Of a stretch of DNA of 64,000 nucleotides, positions 41,046 through 51,641 are shown in pieces. This stretch comes from Bartonella tribocorum (lineage in GTDB: Bacteria; Pseudomonadota; Alphaproteobacteria; Rhizobiales; Rhizobiaceae). Position numbers and translations under genes: made by a program. The stretch lies in contig NZ_NJGE01000002.1 in assembly GCF_002777915.1 (NCBI RefSeq), positions 104,824 through 168,823 of the forward strand, read 5' to 3'. The notes beneath the pieces are model-generated. The model was not told where the DNA came from. It was given only the letters and a program-made list of their open reading frames with translations, and searched no databases. Every line of letters begins with the position of its first letter. The stretch's first letter is position 1.

Positions 41046-42077
41046 ATGTTAACACATAAAAAACAAAAGAAGTCATCTATCGTCCGTAATCCGTTGGTTA
41101 TTCTTGGTCATTTTTTTCTCATGCTGATTGTGATTATTCTCTTTGGCATAAGTATTCCTCTTTATGTTGGAAAAAGTATTTTCGAAGAAAAGGGAAAAAT
41201 TGAGGAAGAACAAGTTGTCCTTATCAGTCCTGGCACAGGAATTCGTGAAATTGCTTCATTGCTAGAAAAACGTGGTTTCATTCGATCATCAGATATTTTT
41301 GTTTATGGGGTTGGTTATCACAAAAACACAAGCCACCTGAAGGCTGGTGAATATTTAATTCCAGCCTATGCTTCAATGCAAGATATTATGGATATTCTTG
41401 TGAAAGGAAAATCCATTGAATATACATTTACAGTACCGGAAGGTTTAACGGTTCAACAAGTTTTTGATCGATTAGCGACAAATGAAATCTTGATTGGAGA
41501 GCTTCCAAAAACTTTGCCGCCAGAAGGCTATTTGATGACGGATACTGTTCGCTTTATTCGGGGGACAACGCGCAAAGAAATTATAAACAGATTGTATGAG
41601 GGACAGAAAAAATTAATTCATGCGATATGGGCGGCGCGTTCACCTGATTTACCCATTAAATCAATTGATGAATTTGTCATATTGGCCTCAATTGTTGAAA
41701 AAGAAACAGGCGTTGCTGCAGAGAGACCAATGGTTGCTGCAGTATTTTATAACCGCCTTGCAAAGCGGATGCGTCTTCAATCGGATCCAACGGTAATTTA
41801 TGGTCTTTTTGGAGGAAAAGGAAAGCCATCGGGTCGTGCAATTTACCGTTCAGATCTTGAGAAGGAAACACCCTATAATACTTATAAAATTAATGGTTTG
41901 CCTCCAACAGCTATTGCAAATCCAGGTCGCGATTCTTTGAAAGCGGTGGCACATCCACCAAGCAGTGATGCGCTTTATTTTGTTGCTGATGGTTCAGGAG
42001 GACATGTTTTCTCTCGAACCTTAGAAGAGCATAATATGAATGTTCGCAAATGGCGAGAATTAAAGGCAAGACATTAA
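41046..42077 (+). CDS. mltG: Endolytic murein transglycosylase MltG
   Basis: MltG cleaves nascent glycan strands and is thought to end their polymerisation. One N-terminal transmembrane helix (LVILGHFFLMLIVIILFGIS) is followed by a LysM-like part and the YceG catalytic domain. The catalytic Glu is in ASIVEKETG, followed by AAVFYNRL and QSDPTVIYG. ATG 41046 gives 343 residues; a TTG at 41028 is an alternative. Its place between fabF and gmk is standard for the order. Confidence 0.92.
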   Translation: MLTHKKQKKSSIVRNPLVILGHFFLMLIVIILFGISIPLYVGKSIFEEKGKIEEEQVVLISPGTGIREIASLLEKRGFIRSSDIFVYGVGYHKNTSHLKAGEYLIPAYASMQDIMDILVKGKSIEYTFTVPEGLTVQQVFDRLATNEILIGELPKTLPPEGYLMTDTVRFIRGTTRKEIINRLYEGQKKLIHAIWAARSPDLPIKSIDEFVILASIVEKETGVAAERPMVAAVFYNRLAKRMRLQSDPTVIYGLFGGKGKPSGRAIYRSDLEKETPYNTYKINGLPPTAIANPGRDSLKAVAHPPSSDALYFVADGSGGHVFSRTLEEHNMNVRKWRELKARH

Positions 42078-42370
42078 TTTATAATGATAGCGTATCTTTT
42101 GGCATCGTAAATGAGAGCTCCAAATATTAGTGAGATTTTTCTGCTTAAACTTTTGATGAGAATGATAAAAATGATTTTCTTGTATGTTACAAGTGGAATG
42201 AGCGTATAGATACAAAATATTTAAGAAAGAAATTAATATATTTCTGATAAATTATCTCAATAAAAGTGCAGAATAATATTGAGAATTGCTAAAAAAATTG
42301 ATTAGGGAAAAGTTGAGATAATGTATCGTTCAAATTTTGAAGAAAAATTTATACAAAATAGAGTGGTATA

Positions 42371-43036
42371 ATGACAGTCATTGAAAGTGAATTGAATACT
42401 CTAAAAAAAAATCAACGCCGCGGTTTTTTATTTATTCTCTCTTCACCTTCTGGTGCTGGTAAATCAACAATTTCGAGGTTACTTTTAAAAGATGGACAAT
42501 TAGAGCTTTCTGTCAGTGTAACCACAAGGAGAAAGCGTTCCAGTGAAGTCGATGGACTCCACTATCACTTTATTTCAAAGGAAGAGTTTGACCATAAACG
42601 TGAGAGAGATGAATTTATTGAATGGGCAGAAGTACACGGGAATTATTATGGTACGTTACGTGAAACCGTTGAAAATACATTGAGTGCCGGTCGTGATATG
42701 TTATTTGATATTGATTATCAAGGCACCAAGCAAATGCAAAAAAAGATGCCAGGAGACATCGTATCTGTTTTTATTCTTCCACCCTCAATGAAAGAGCTTG
42801 TTTCGCGTTTACATCGTCGAGCAGAGGATAGTCAAGATATCATCAATTTACGATTGGAAAATGCACGAACGGAGCTAAAGCACTGGCATTCTTATGATTA
42901 TATTGTGATTAATGAAGATTTAGATCAGTCTTTATCTCTTATTAGGTCAATTTATTTAGCTGAAACCGCAAAACGCGAGAGATGTGCTTTTCTTGAAACT
43001 TTTATTGATGAACTTATTTCTGAAAAGATTGATTAA
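42371..43036 (+). CDS. gmk: Guanylate kinase
   Basis: Gmk phosphorylates GMP to GDP, linking purine and (p)ppGpp metabolism. The P-loop [32 protein letters not shown] and GNYYGT are conserved in 221 residues. It is preceded by a 293-base AT-rich gap with no other gene, where many relatives have yicC; that gene is absent here. Confidence 0.95.
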   Translation: MTVIESELNTLKKNQRRGFLFILSSPSGAGKSTISRLLLKDGQLELSVSVTTRRKRSSEVDGLHYHFISKEEFDHKRERDEFIEWAEVHGNYYGTLRETVENTLSAGRDMLFDIDYQGTKQMQKKMPGDIVSVFILPPSMKELVSRLHRRAEDSQDIINLRLENARTELKHWHSYDYIVINEDLDQSLSLIRSIYLAETAKRERCAFLETFIDELISEKID

Positions 43037-43067
43037 TATTTTTGTTGTTTTGAAAAATTTGTACTTT

Positions 43068-43898
43068 TTAGGTTATCAAATTCGCTAAAGTCACAAATTC
43101 AGAAATTGAAAGTGTTTCAGCACGGCGTGTTTCATCAATTCCTGCTTTTTTTAAAAGCATTTCATCTCCAAGAGTTCTGAAATTTTGACGAAGCATTTTT
43201 CGTCTTTGTCCAAAAGCGGTTTTTGTAACAAAGCTTAGTTTTTGTGCGGAGCAGACAAGGGGTTGAGTTCGTGGAATGATATGAACAACAGAAGAAGTTA
43301 CTTTAGGCGCTGGTATGAATGCTTGAGGAGGGACATCAAAAGCAATTTTAGCCATGGTCCGCCAGCCAGTTAAGACACTAAGACGTCCATAATGAGAAGA
43401 TTGAGGTTTTGCTGTAATTCGCTTGGCAACTTCACGTTGAAACATCAATGTCATTGATTCATAAAAAGGAGGCCATGGTTCCACTAACAGCCAATTTAAT
43501 AAGAGTTGCGTTCCAATGTTATAGGGAAGATTGGCAATAATGCGTGGTTTTTCTAGGCTTGTTTCAAAAAGTTTTGAAAAATCTTGTTTCAGTGCATCAT
43601 TACAAATAACTTTTAATTTATTTGGATAGTGCTTTTCTATTTCTAAGAGGGCCGGTATGCAGCGCTCATCGCGCTCTATTGCTGTTACTATAGCACCTTT
43701 TGCTAGCAAGGCGCGCGTGAGCCCTCCAGGGCCTGGACCAATTTCAAGAACAGGTTTTCCTTCTATATTGCCTGCTTGATGCGCAATTTTAGATGTTAAA
43801 TTCAGATCAAAAATAAAATTTTGCCCCAAAGATTTATGAGCTTGTAACCCATATGTATCAATGACCTCACGCAGAGGAGGGAGATTATCTATTGGCAT
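43068..43898 (-). CDS. rsmA: 16S rRNA dimethyladenosine transferase RsmA (KsgA)
   Basis: RsmA dimethylates the two adjacent adenines of helix 45 of 16S rRNA late in 30S assembly. SLGQNFIFD, the SAM loop [14 protein letters not shown] and the catalytic [12 protein letters not shown] are present in 276 residues. It overlaps pdxA by 10 bases and is the last gene of the lptF-to-rsmA run. Confidence 0.95.
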   Translation of the reverse strand: MPIDNLPPLREVIDTYGLQAHKSLGQNFIFDLNLTSKIAHQAGNIEGKPVLEIGPGPGGLTRALLAKGAIVTAIERDERCIPALLEIEKHYPNKLKVICNDALKQDFSKLFETSLEKPRIIANLPYNIGTQLLLNWLLVEPWPPFYESMTLMFQREVAKRITAKPQSSHYGRLSVLTGWRTMAKIAFDVPPQAFIPAPKVTSSVVHIIPRTQPLVCSAQKLSFVTKTAFGQRRKMLRQNFRTLGDEMLLKKAGIDETRRAETLSISEFVTLANLIT

Positions 43899-44905
43899 GG
43901 TATCGAATTATTTTGTGCAAGTTGATTTGCAAGTTTAAGAGCAGCAATAAAGCTTTCCGGAGAAGCGATGCCTTTATCCGCAATGTTAAAAGCAGTTCCG
44001 TGATCTGGAGACGTACGAATGAAAGGTAGACCTAATGTGACATTAACGGTGGTATCAAAATCTAATGTTTTAACAGGGATGAGAGCTTGATCATGATACA
44101 TGCAAAGAGCAACATCATATGTTTTTCTTGCGCATTCGTGGAACATTGTATCGGCAGGAAGCGGACCTGTAATATTAAGACCTTTCTTTTTAAGATATTC
44201 AATAGCAGGAGTGATAACTTCAATATCTTCTTTTCCCATTGCACCTTCTTCTCCAGCGTGAGGATTAAGACCAGCGACAGCCAGCCGAGGTGACATTATT
44301 TTAAATCGTGTTTTTAAATCGCATTCAATAATGAAGGCCGTTTGAATGATTAAATGACGGGTCAGCTGTAAAGGAACATCTTTGAATGGGATATGAACAG
44401 TCATTGGTACCGTTTTTAATCGAGGTCCTGCTAACATCATAACTGGATGATAACATTTATGAAAAGCTTTATGGGCCAAATCAGCTAAAAATTCTGTATG
44501 ACCTGGAAATTTAAATCCAGCATCGTAAAGATTCTTTTTGGCAATAGGACAAGTAACCAATGCAGAAGCATATCCACTTTGAATCAATTGAACACCGCGC
44601 TCAATAGCCTCAATGATTCCAGCAGCATTGGTTGGAGAAGGAAAACCTAATTGATCACTTTGTTTGTTTTTTAACGGTATGAGAGGGAGAGCGTTTTGAA
44701 AGTTTTTGATAGGATTTGTGGTAGTTAAAACAGATTCCACTTCAACATCGATCTGTAAAAAACGAGCGCGCGAACGAATAACATCTGGATCAGCGATGAG
44801 CACAAAAGCTGGAACTTGACAGGCAACACGCAAATTCCACGCTTTTAGAGCTATTTCAGGACCAATTCCGGCTGGATCACCACCACTAACAACAAGAGCA
44901 GTCAT
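43889..44905 (-). CDS. pdxA: 4-hydroxythreonine-4-phosphate dehydrogenase
   Basis: PdxA oxidises 4-phosphohydroxythreonine in the DXP-dependent pyridoxal phosphate pathway. [29 protein letters not shown] and the metal-site [13 protein letters not shown] are typical; 338 residues is normal. It overlaps surA by one base and rsmA by 10, as in the enterobacterial surA-pdxA-rsmA arrangement. Confidence 0.94.
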   Translation of the reverse strand: MTALVVSGGDPAGIGPEIALKAWNLRVACQVPAFVLIADPDVIRSRARFLQIDVEVESVLTTTNPIKNFQNALPLIPLKNKQSDQLGFPSPTNAAGIIEAIERGVQLIQSGYASALVTCPIAKKNLYDAGFKFPGHTEFLADLAHKAFHKCYHPVMMLAGPRLKTVPMTVHIPFKDVPLQLTRHLIIQTAFIIECDLKTRFKIMSPRLAVAGLNPHAGEEGAMGKEDIEVITPAIEYLKKKGLNITGPLPADTMFHECARKTYDVALCMYHDQALIPVKTLDFDTTVNVTLGLPFIRTSPDHGTAFNIADKGIASPESFIAALKLANQLAQNNSIPCQ

Positions 44906-45873
44906 TACTGAATACGAGCTACGCGTCGCAGCTCTTCTAAATATTTTTCACTCAATTCTTCAAGTTCTTTGGGACTTTTGTTTTTATTATCTTGAAGAGA
45001 AAAGATCAGCCGAGCGACATAATCATCAGAAACCCTTTTTATTTTGCAAACAGCAATTGCTTCGATACCATCAGACGTTTCTTGTAATTTTGTCATTTTC
45101 CCAGCAGGTGTCGCAAGAATAGCTTGCTCCCATGCGCTGGGAAGTTGAGGTTCCAGAAACTTTCCTAAGTGGCGGATCGTAACGTCTAAAATACCTCTTG
45201 CTTGATTGTGAGAATTTGCACATCCACGGAAATTTGCGCGGAAATTGCTTGCTTCTCTTTGACGTCTTTCAAAGATTTCTGAACGACGATGGGCAGGAAT
45301 AACAAAAATAATGCGCTGTAATGTATATTCGTTGGTTGAAGGTTTAACACCACCATTTTTTAATATTCTGCGCACAGCCTCTTGTTCGCTAATCATACTC
45401 GTTTGAGCTTGATAACGTGCACTAACAAGACGTCCCCATCCTATTTGTCCACGGATATAATTTTTAAAATGTTGTACAGTAATATCATTTTGGATCAGAA
45501 TCTGATTGAGCTGATCAAGTGTCATATTATTTTGCGTTGCAAAATTCTCAAAAGCTTTATCAACTTCATCCTTGCTTACCTCAATATTACGGCGTTTTAT
45601 TTCAATATTTTTTAATTCTTCGTCGATAAGCTCTTTTTTAGCTTGTGCCACCAAATTGCCTTGCTTTTGTTGCAATCTGAGAAAAGCAACACGCCTTTGT
45701 ATATCATAGTTTGTGATAGGATTGCCATTAACTGTAACAACAATAGCAGTCTGCGCAAAGGCCGAGGAAATCAAAAATTCATTTATGAGCAGGCTGCTTA
45801 CGCTCAAAGACGTAATATAAAATAAAGCAAGAACACGCTTTTTCAATTTATTCATGTAAATAGGCTTTCGCAT
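44905..45873 (-). CDS. surA: SurA-like periplasmic chaperone
   Basis: The 322-residue protein has a signal peptide ending ISSAFA and a SurA N-terminal helical domain starting VVTVNGNPITNYDIQRR. It then has a weakly conserved parvulin-like region (EYTLQRIIFVIPAHRR) and a C-terminal helix. It is expected to chaperone outer-membrane proteins such as LptD, encoded just upstream. It is shorter than E. coli SurA, which has two parvulin domains; only one is apparent here and its catalytic activity is doubtful. Confidence 0.85.
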   Translation of the reverse strand: MRKPIYMNKLKKRVLALFYITSLSVSSLLINEFLISSAFAQTAIVVTVNGNPITNYDIQRRVAFLRLQQKQGNLVAQAKKELIDEELKNIEIKRRNIEVSKDEVDKAFENFATQNNMTLDQLNQILIQNDITVQHFKNYIRGQIGWGRLVSARYQAQTSMISEQEAVRRILKNGGVKPSTNEYTLQRIIFVIPAHRRSEIFERRQREASNFRANFRGCANSHNQARGILDVTIRHLGKFLEPQLPSAWEQAILATPAGKMTKLQETSDGIEAIAVCKIKRVSDDYVARLIFSLQDNKNKSPKELEELSEKYLEELRRVARIQ

Positions 45874-45957
45874 TGTTTATTAATTCCCATCAATAACTTA
45901 AACTATACACTTTTTTTCATAAAAACAATAATAAGTTAAATCACTTATACATTCTCT

Positions 45958-48327
45958 TTATAAATTTGAATCTATATTTTTTCCAATATCTGCGATTGTG
46001 CGTAATGAAAGAGAGAAATTAAAGTTTTGCAAGGGTGTTTTTCTCCCTGGATTCATTACCTGTTGATAACCGAATGTGAGCCCGAAACATTCATCTGCAT
46101 AATTCAAGCTAATGCCTCGTTTTATAAATGTGTTGGACACGAGATCATAACCAGCGCTGCTATTAATGGACCAGTAGTCTGCCAGTTTTAAGCCCGTTTG
46201 AAAAGAAATTTCTTGGCGCTCTTTTGGATATTCGTAATTTGGTTGGCTTGCGATATAAGCATATTGTACAGAGGCCCAAAAAAATTTCCATTTTTGTGAT
46301 GCTTCAATTTCACTACGGCGGATTTTTCCTGTTTTTTTGTCAAAGCGTCCACGCGTTTCTAAGGAAAATCCGTTTTTATGGGTTGCACCAAACATGGCAA
46401 CATAGTCTGAACGTTTTGCCTCTAAGCTAGAATGAATACCGACATTAACAAGATCCTTTTCAGCAAAAGAATTTTTTCCTGCCAGATGAAAGGATTGTCC
46501 AATGAGACCATAAAGAGACCAATGGTCATTAAAGCTTCCAGAATATCTGAGACCTACATTAGCTCTTGTACCACCTTCTACCCGATCATAACCAGAAAAT
46601 TTATCTCGTTGAAAGAGGGTGGTTGCATCAAAGACAAAGCTTTGTGCATCTTCATTAGGAAGTTGTCCGATATATTGTTCGTTATTGCGTATAAAAATTT
46701 GGGCGGTTGGTTCTATAATATGTGTAGAATGATTAGCTGTAATAAGGAAGGGATAGCGTACTTCCAACCCTGCTGTTGCCATACCACGAATTTTTGAGCC
46801 TCCAATTGCGGATAAGGCATCGTGTTCTACAGAAGTAGCATGATTTTTTTGTCCATTGATTGTAAGGATATCGGCCCGTAGAGAGAGAAGGGGGGTTAAT
46901 ATGAGACCATTGTGTGTATTAAAGCGCTTTTTCCACTGAAGCTCATTTGTTAAACGAAAACTATTTCCAGCCATACCAGAAAGTCTTACAGTGTTGAGAG
47001 GATTCTCGTTCCAGTCGGATGAATTGAAGTCGGCATGACGGCGGTAAATTGATTGTATATTGCTGTGAAAGGTAAGCTCTCCATTAAAAATAGGCTCATC
47101 TGGTGTAAAAGAATAATCGATGTGTGGTAGAACCCATGCTTGCTGAGAATGACGTTCATAATGAGGATCATTCAATATCGAATCTTGAATTTTAAAATGA
47201 TAAAAACGCATGTCAAAATAGTTTTTTCCTGCAAGACCATTCAGATAGATTTGAGAAAGTTGTGTAGGATTGCTATAGTTTTCAAGTTTGTAGGCACGAC
47301 TAAAATGCCGATCGGATTGTGCAAAAATATCCCATCCATACGTCCAGTGTGAATTAATACGAAAATCCCCTTTTGTTGCTAGCATATAACGGTTTTTAAG
47401 CTGTGCATCAATCGTATCATTGTCAAATCTATGCGGTTTCATTTGATATATATGAGCAAAGCGAATGTTATAATTGCCCATTTTAAAACGCTGACGCCAC
47501 TCCCCTTCAGTTAAAAGCCCTTGTTGAGTGTAAACCGTAGAAGAAAGCGTAAAATCATAATGGGGGGCAAGATTCCAGAAATAAGAATTTTTTACTCCCA
47601 TACCAAGATAATTAGTATAGAAAAAATGAGGCGTAAGCAGACCGCTTGCACGCCTGACAGTTGGATCATAGAGCTCAAAATTTGGAAATTTTATAATTGG
47701 TACACCAAAAACTTCAAAACTGCTATTTTCAAACCGAATTTTTTTAACGCTATTATTCCATATGATCTTTCTGGCTTTAATTTTCCATAAGACCTCTCTA
47801 TCTGGTTTATAAGAGCAAGGTTCACAAGCTGTATAGGTTGCATTTTCAAAAATTGTTATCTGATTGTTTTTGCGTGTAGCATTTTGAGCGGCAAAGTGCA
47901 CATTATTGGCTGTATCAATACGCAAGGCGTTTACAAAACCCTCGCCAAGATCTTTAGTCATATCAATTTGATTGGAATAAATTTTATTACCATCTTTTTG
48001 AGTAATTTCAACGTTTCCTTGTGCTATAAGTCGTCCTGTTTTTTGGTTGTAAATGATTTTTTGAGCGATAACTTTATTGCCATCATATTCAATTTGAACA
48101 TTCCCTTGTGCAGAAACAGTGTTTTTATCACGGTTGTAGATGAGTTCGTCCGCAGAGAGCAAAAGAGGACGTTCTGGGTTTTGAATGCGACTTTGAGGAG
48201 GAGACATAAGGCTTTGAGCGTATGCGCAATAAGGCAACGCTCCCCCTAAGATAACTGCCATAACACTTCTAAAAGCGAGAGCACTTAATTTTGCTAAAAT
48301 GATTTTCTTACCTGTTAACGCTTTCAC
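45958..48327 (-). CDS. lptD: LPS-assembly outer-membrane protein LptD
   Basis: LptD is the outer-membrane beta-barrel that inserts LPS with LptE. After a signal peptide (ILGGALPYCAYA), an OstA/LptA-like domain (LLLSADELIYNRDKNTVSAQG and GRLIAQGNVEIT) precedes a long barrel ending in SLSLRT. Cysteines occur as CEPC in the N-domain and one in DECFGLTFGY near the C-terminus, compatible with disulfide-linked maturation. 789 residues is normal. The start is GTG at 48327, immediately after the lptG stop. Confidence 0.93.
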   Translation of the reverse strand: MKALTGKKIILAKLSALAFRSVMAVILGGALPYCAYAQSLMSPPQSRIQNPERPLLLSADELIYNRDKNTVSAQGNVQIEYDGNKVIAQKIIYNQKTGRLIAQGNVEITQKDGNKIYSNQIDMTKDLGEGFVNALRIDTANNVHFAAQNATRKNNQITIFENATYTACEPCSYKPDREVLWKIKARKIIWNNSVKKIRFENSSFEVFGVPIIKFPNFELYDPTVRRASGLLTPHFFYTNYLGMGVKNSYFWNLAPHYDFTLSSTVYTQQGLLTEGEWRQRFKMGNYNIRFAHIYQMKPHRFDNDTIDAQLKNRYMLATKGDFRINSHWTYGWDIFAQSDRHFSRAYKLENYSNPTQLSQIYLNGLAGKNYFDMRFYHFKIQDSILNDPHYERHSQQAWVLPHIDYSFTPDEPIFNGELTFHSNIQSIYRRHADFNSSDWNENPLNTVRLSGMAGNSFRLTNELQWKKRFNTHNGLILTPLLSLRADILTINGQKNHATSVEHDALSAIGGSKIRGMATAGLEVRYPFLITANHSTHIIEPTAQIFIRNNEQYIGQLPNEDAQSFVFDATTLFQRDKFSGYDRVEGGTRANVGLRYSGSFNDHWSLYGLIGQSFHLAGKNSFAEKDLVNVGIHSSLEAKRSDYVAMFGATHKNGFSLETRGRFDKKTGKIRRSEIEASQKWKFFWASVQYAYIASQPNYEYPKERQEISFQTGLKLADYWSINSSAGYDLVSNTFIKRGISLNYADECFGLTFGYQQVMNPGRKTPLQNFNFSLSLRTIADIGKNIDSNL

Positions 48328-49419
48328 TTAGCCATCCTCTTTATGAAGTAAAAAAGAGATTCCCAAGAATAATGCAATAACAACAGGTGTCCAAGCAGCA
48401 ATAATTGGTGGAATATATCCAGCATTACCAAAAGCCTGAACAAGTACGGAAATAACATAAAGCATAAACCCAGCTATTACGCCACCAAGAATCAACGTTC
48501 TGGATTGCCCAAAACGCGTAAAATTTAAAGATACAGTTGCTGCAATGAGAGTCATTGCCACAAGTAATACCGGTAAGGCAATCAAAGATTGTAAATACAT
48601 ATCAAAATTATGAGCAGAATAGCCAAATGAACGTGCGATCATAATTTTTTGGGGCAATTGGTAAAATGGAATCGTTGCGGGGTTTACTAGACGTTCCGTT
48701 AAAAATTCAGGTTTTAGATTGGTTTTTATTTTCAACGCGATAAATTTTTCAGGGGGATGCCCTATTTTATAAATTGTTCCATTTGTTAATAGCCAAGCAC
48801 CATTGGTCAAGGTTGCTTTCGGGGTGTTAATCCAATTTTTGACGGTTGCGTCGTCTTTGTATTGTACAAAGGTTGCATCGAGAAGAGAAAGTCCTTGGTC
48901 AGTGATAAATTTAGCACCAATGGTTGTTCTGCCTAAATCTGTACGCTGTGTTAACCAGTGGATACGCGTATTCTGAAGAGATGTTAGGACATTATTATTG
49001 CGCCATTCAGTCATCATTTTTTCTGCTTGAGAAAATCCCCATGCAGCAATTGGATTGATGAGAAGAATTGAAAATAATCCCAAAAGAAAAGCGCCCAAAC
49101 AAGCAGGCATAAGAAATTGCCATGCAGAAACACCAATTGAGCGAGTTATGACAAGTTCAAGTTTTTTGTTAAGCGAGATAAGGGTTGCCATTGCAGAAAA
49201 GAGTGCAATAAAAGGGATAAGTTGTTGCATAATAAAAGGGATGCGTAAAACAGAGAGAAGAAATGCATCCTTTGCTGTATAATGGGGAAGGGAAGGGAGC
49301 CTCCCAGAATTTTCTGTAAAATCGATTAAAAGAGCAAGAACAAAAATGCTCCCCAAAAAATAACAAGTTATTTTAAGGTAACGTATAAAAAAATAGCGTC
49401 CAAGTGTCCACCCAATCAT
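48328..49419 (-). CDS. lptG: LPS export permease LptG
   Basis: LptG is an inner-membrane component of the LptB2FG ABC transporter that extracts LPS. The 363 residues have six predicted helices, three at each end, around a large periplasmic jellyroll domain, with the conserved KKLELVITRSIGVSAW cytoplasmic coupling segment. It overlaps lptF by one base and abuts lptD. The ATPase gene lptB is not in the window. Confidence 0.92.
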   Translation of the reverse strand: MIGWTLGRYFFIRYLKITCYFLGSIFVLALLIDFTENSGRLPSLPHYTAKDAFLLSVLRIPFIMQQLIPFIALFSAMATLISLNKKLELVITRSIGVSAWQFLMPACLGAFLLGLFSILLINPIAAWGFSQAEKMMTEWRNNNVLTSLQNTRIHWLTQRTDLGRTTIGAKFITDQGLSLLDATFVQYKDDATVKNWINTPKATLTNGAWLLTNGTIYKIGHPPEKFIALKIKTNLKPEFLTERLVNPATIPFYQLPQKIMIARSFGYSAHNFDMYLQSLIALPVLLVAMTLIAATVSLNFTRFGQSRTLILGGVIAGFMLYVISVLVQAFGNAGYIPPIIAAWTPVVIALFLGISFLLHKEDG

Positions 49420-50606
49420 TATATTTTATCCAGAGAATCTTGAGGTTTTCGATGTTCAAATTTGTTCACTACTTTTTGAAAAATGATTTGAAGTATCTCA
49501 TGAAGCTTTGCGGGGAGTCTAATTTTATGATTCGTTAAAAGCATAAAAAAGACAAATATACTTGTTCCTATGGGCGTAATATAAAGGAGAGGAACATATG
49601 CAAGATCGTTCTTTGCTTTTTCGGCGAAAAAATACCCTATCCAATAGACCAGAAAAGAAAGAGAAATTGCCAAAAAATTTGCAAAGTGGCGTGCTTGTCG
49701 ATGGGAGCCTACATTTCCTGCCGCTGCTAATGCAATAAGTGAAAAAACGATTGGATAGAGCCATTGTGTTAGACGGCGGTGAAACTCAGCTTTATATTGG
49801 AGTGGTTTTCGTTGATAGTAGGAATCTTTTGGGTCAGGATTTTGTAAATAAGAAAGAGATCGATCTTTTGGGTAAAGAGTAGGAATTTTATCACTAGGAA
49901 TAAATTCCCCTAAGCTAAAGGTATATGCGCTAAACTGAACGATTGAAATGCTATTATTTTCATGATTGACTCTTTCTATTTCACCGTTATTGAGGATTAA
50001 AAAACGACCATTTTGATTGCTTACAATGGAGGCTTTTGTTGCATAATAAAAAAGATCAGTTTTAGGGTCACGCTGGTCGGCAATGAAAAGACGTTCAAGT
50101 GTTCCGTTTGGATTCCGTTCACCAATTTCTATGTAAAGATTATTGGCAAGTTTTTGGAAGCTTCCTTCACTAATGAACAGATTAATAAGATCAAAATGAG
50201 CACTTGCGAGCATTTGTCGCATATTAAGACGCGCTTGAGGAACAACAAAATTAGCTATAGAAAAGGAAATACATGATGCAACAATAGCAAGAAAAAGAAT
50301 AGGTTTCCAAACCGTACTCTTAGGAAACCCAGAAGCATTAATAACAGCAAGTTCAGAGTCTTGATTCATTGCTGAAAGGATGGTTGTAATTGCGATCACT
50401 AATGCAAATGGAATGACAATAAAAACAACAGAAGGAACCAATGAAAGTGAAAATTGCAAGACTGTGAAAAGTGTTTGTTTACTTGTTGTGAGAAAATTTA
50501 TCCGTGCAAGAATTTGCACTGTCCAACTAACGCCCACTGCTGCAATCATAACAGAACTGAACAAGACAAAGACACGTTTCAGGATGTAGAACTCAATAAT
50601 ACGCAT
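49419..50606 (-). CDS. lptF: LPS export permease LptF
   Basis: LptF is the partner permease of LptG. The 395 residues have the same 3+3 helix plan; the coupling segment is seen in MNQDSELAVINASGFPKSTV, and the periplasmic domain spans about residues 125-280. It is the first gene of the leftward lptF-lptG-lptD-surA-pdxA-rsmA run; the promoter should lie in the 50607-50750 region. Confidence 0.92.
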   Translation of the reverse strand: MRIIEFYILKRVFVLFSSVMIAAVGVSWTVQILARINFLTTSKQTLFTVLQFSLSLVPSVVFIVIPFALVIAITTILSAMNQDSELAVINASGFPKSTVWKPILFLAIVASCISFSIANFVVPQARLNMRQMLASAHFDLINLFISEGSFQKLANNLYIEIGERNPNGTLERLFIADQRDPKTDLFYYATKASIVSNQNGRFLILNNGEIERVNHENNSISIVQFSAYTFSLGEFIPSDKIPTLYPKDRSLSYLQNPDPKDSYYQRKPLQYKAEFHRRLTQWLYPIVFSLIALAAAGNVGSHRQARHFANFLAISLSFLVYWIGYFFAEKAKNDLAYVPLLYITPIGTSIFVFFMLLTNHKIRLPAKLHEILQIIFQKVVNKFEHRKPQDSLDKI

Positions 50607-51015
50607 AAATTGGGGAACACCCTCAGTCTTTAATTTAATAGCAAATATCTTTACTGCTTTTGGTTAAAATGTAATAAAGTTTAAACAACACCCTTTCCGT
50701 GGATTGGATGCTTTTAGTAAATAAATGATATAAAATTGCTCGTTAAATTCCCTTTAATTTTTCCACACATTATATTTTATTTTCAACGATAGTCTACAAA
50801 GAATCTAGAAAATAACTGAAAAACTTTTTTATTAACGTTGAAAATAAAAAAATTTTATCTTTTAAAGAGTTTTTTGAAACCGCGGACAAAAAGATAATGC
50901 ATCTTAATCGAAAAAGAGCTTTATATCTTGAACCGTTCCCTTTTATATGAGGGATATAGAGGTTTTTCTAAAAAAGATGTTAGCTTTTTATAAAGAATAA
51001 TGAGGGCTTAAGAGG
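50607..51015. other. Divergent promoter gap between lptF and holC
   Basis: This 409-base region is very AT-rich with no coding frame. It must carry the promoters of the lptF operon (minus) and holC (plus), but no pair of boxes stands out above the background. Confidence 0.45.
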
Positions 51016-51462
51016 TTGGATATTCTATTCTATCATTTGACGCAGTCAACGTTGAAAGATATTTTGCCAACGCTTGTAGAGCGGGCATTGGATCGTTTTG
51101 GTAAGGTAACAATACAATGTGTGAGTAAAGAACAGCGCGATTCTATAGATATGCATTTATGGGTTTATGCTGATGAGTCATTTATTGGACATGGAACGGA
51201 GTGTGATCAATATTCAAATCTTCAGCCTGTCTTTCTGACTACAGGACAAGAAAATCCAAATGATTCAAAGATTCGTTTTCTCATAGAAGGGGCTGTTTGT
51301 TCGGATATTGATGCTTACCAACGACTTGTCGTGCTATTTGATGGTAGAAATGATGAGCAGTTGAATTATGCTCGGGCACAGTGGAAAAAATATAAAATGG
51401 AAAATCATAAATTAACCTATTGGCAACAGACTGAAGATCGTTGTTGGGAAAAACAAGTTTAA
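51016..51462 (+). CDS. holC: DNA polymerase III chi subunit
   Basis: Chi links the clamp loader to SSB. The 148 residues begin MDILFYHLTQSTLKDILPTL and contain HLWVYADESFIGHG and a C-terminal RAQWKKYKMENHKLTYWQQ, all typical. The start is a TTG at 51016 with GAGGG about 10 bases upstream; no ATG lies near the conserved beginning. The stop overlaps the next small gene by one base. Confidence 0.9.
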   Translation: MDILFYHLTQSTLKDILPTLVERALDRFGKVTIQCVSKEQRDSIDMHLWVYADESFIGHGTECDQYSNLQPVFLTTGQENPNDSKIRFLIEGAVCSDIDAYQRLVVLFDGRNDEQLNYARAQWKKYKMENHKLTYWQQTEDRCWEKQV

Positions 51463-51641
51463 TGCGCCTCGTGTCTTTTGTTATGGTTTTGATAGGATTA
51501 GTAGGAATCGTAAATCCAGCACTTTTTATTGCGGAAGGATCAGGGGGAGGGCGTTGGGTCTTTATTATTATTTTTTTCTTAGGCATGCTAAAGACATGGC
51601 CTATAATTAAAAAAATGAAACGGCATGATGATGATTATTGA
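51462..51641 (+). CDS. Small membrane protein, 59 residues
   Basis: ATG 51462 overlaps the holC stop as TAATG, a coupling arrangement. The product has two hydrophobic helices (LVSFVMVLIGLVGIV and WVFIIIFFLGMLKTW) and a charged end KKMKRHDDDY. No family is recognised. Its coupling to holC and overlap with the next ORF support it being real. Confidence 0.55.
   Translation: MRLVSFVMVLIGLVGIVNPALFIAEGSGGGRWVFIIIFFLGMLKTWPIIKKMKRHDDDY

Noticed and set aside
46432..46797. 121-codon frame antisense to lptD
   Set aside because: It is a shadow of the real lptD frame. Similar antisense frames occur throughout this barrel gene.
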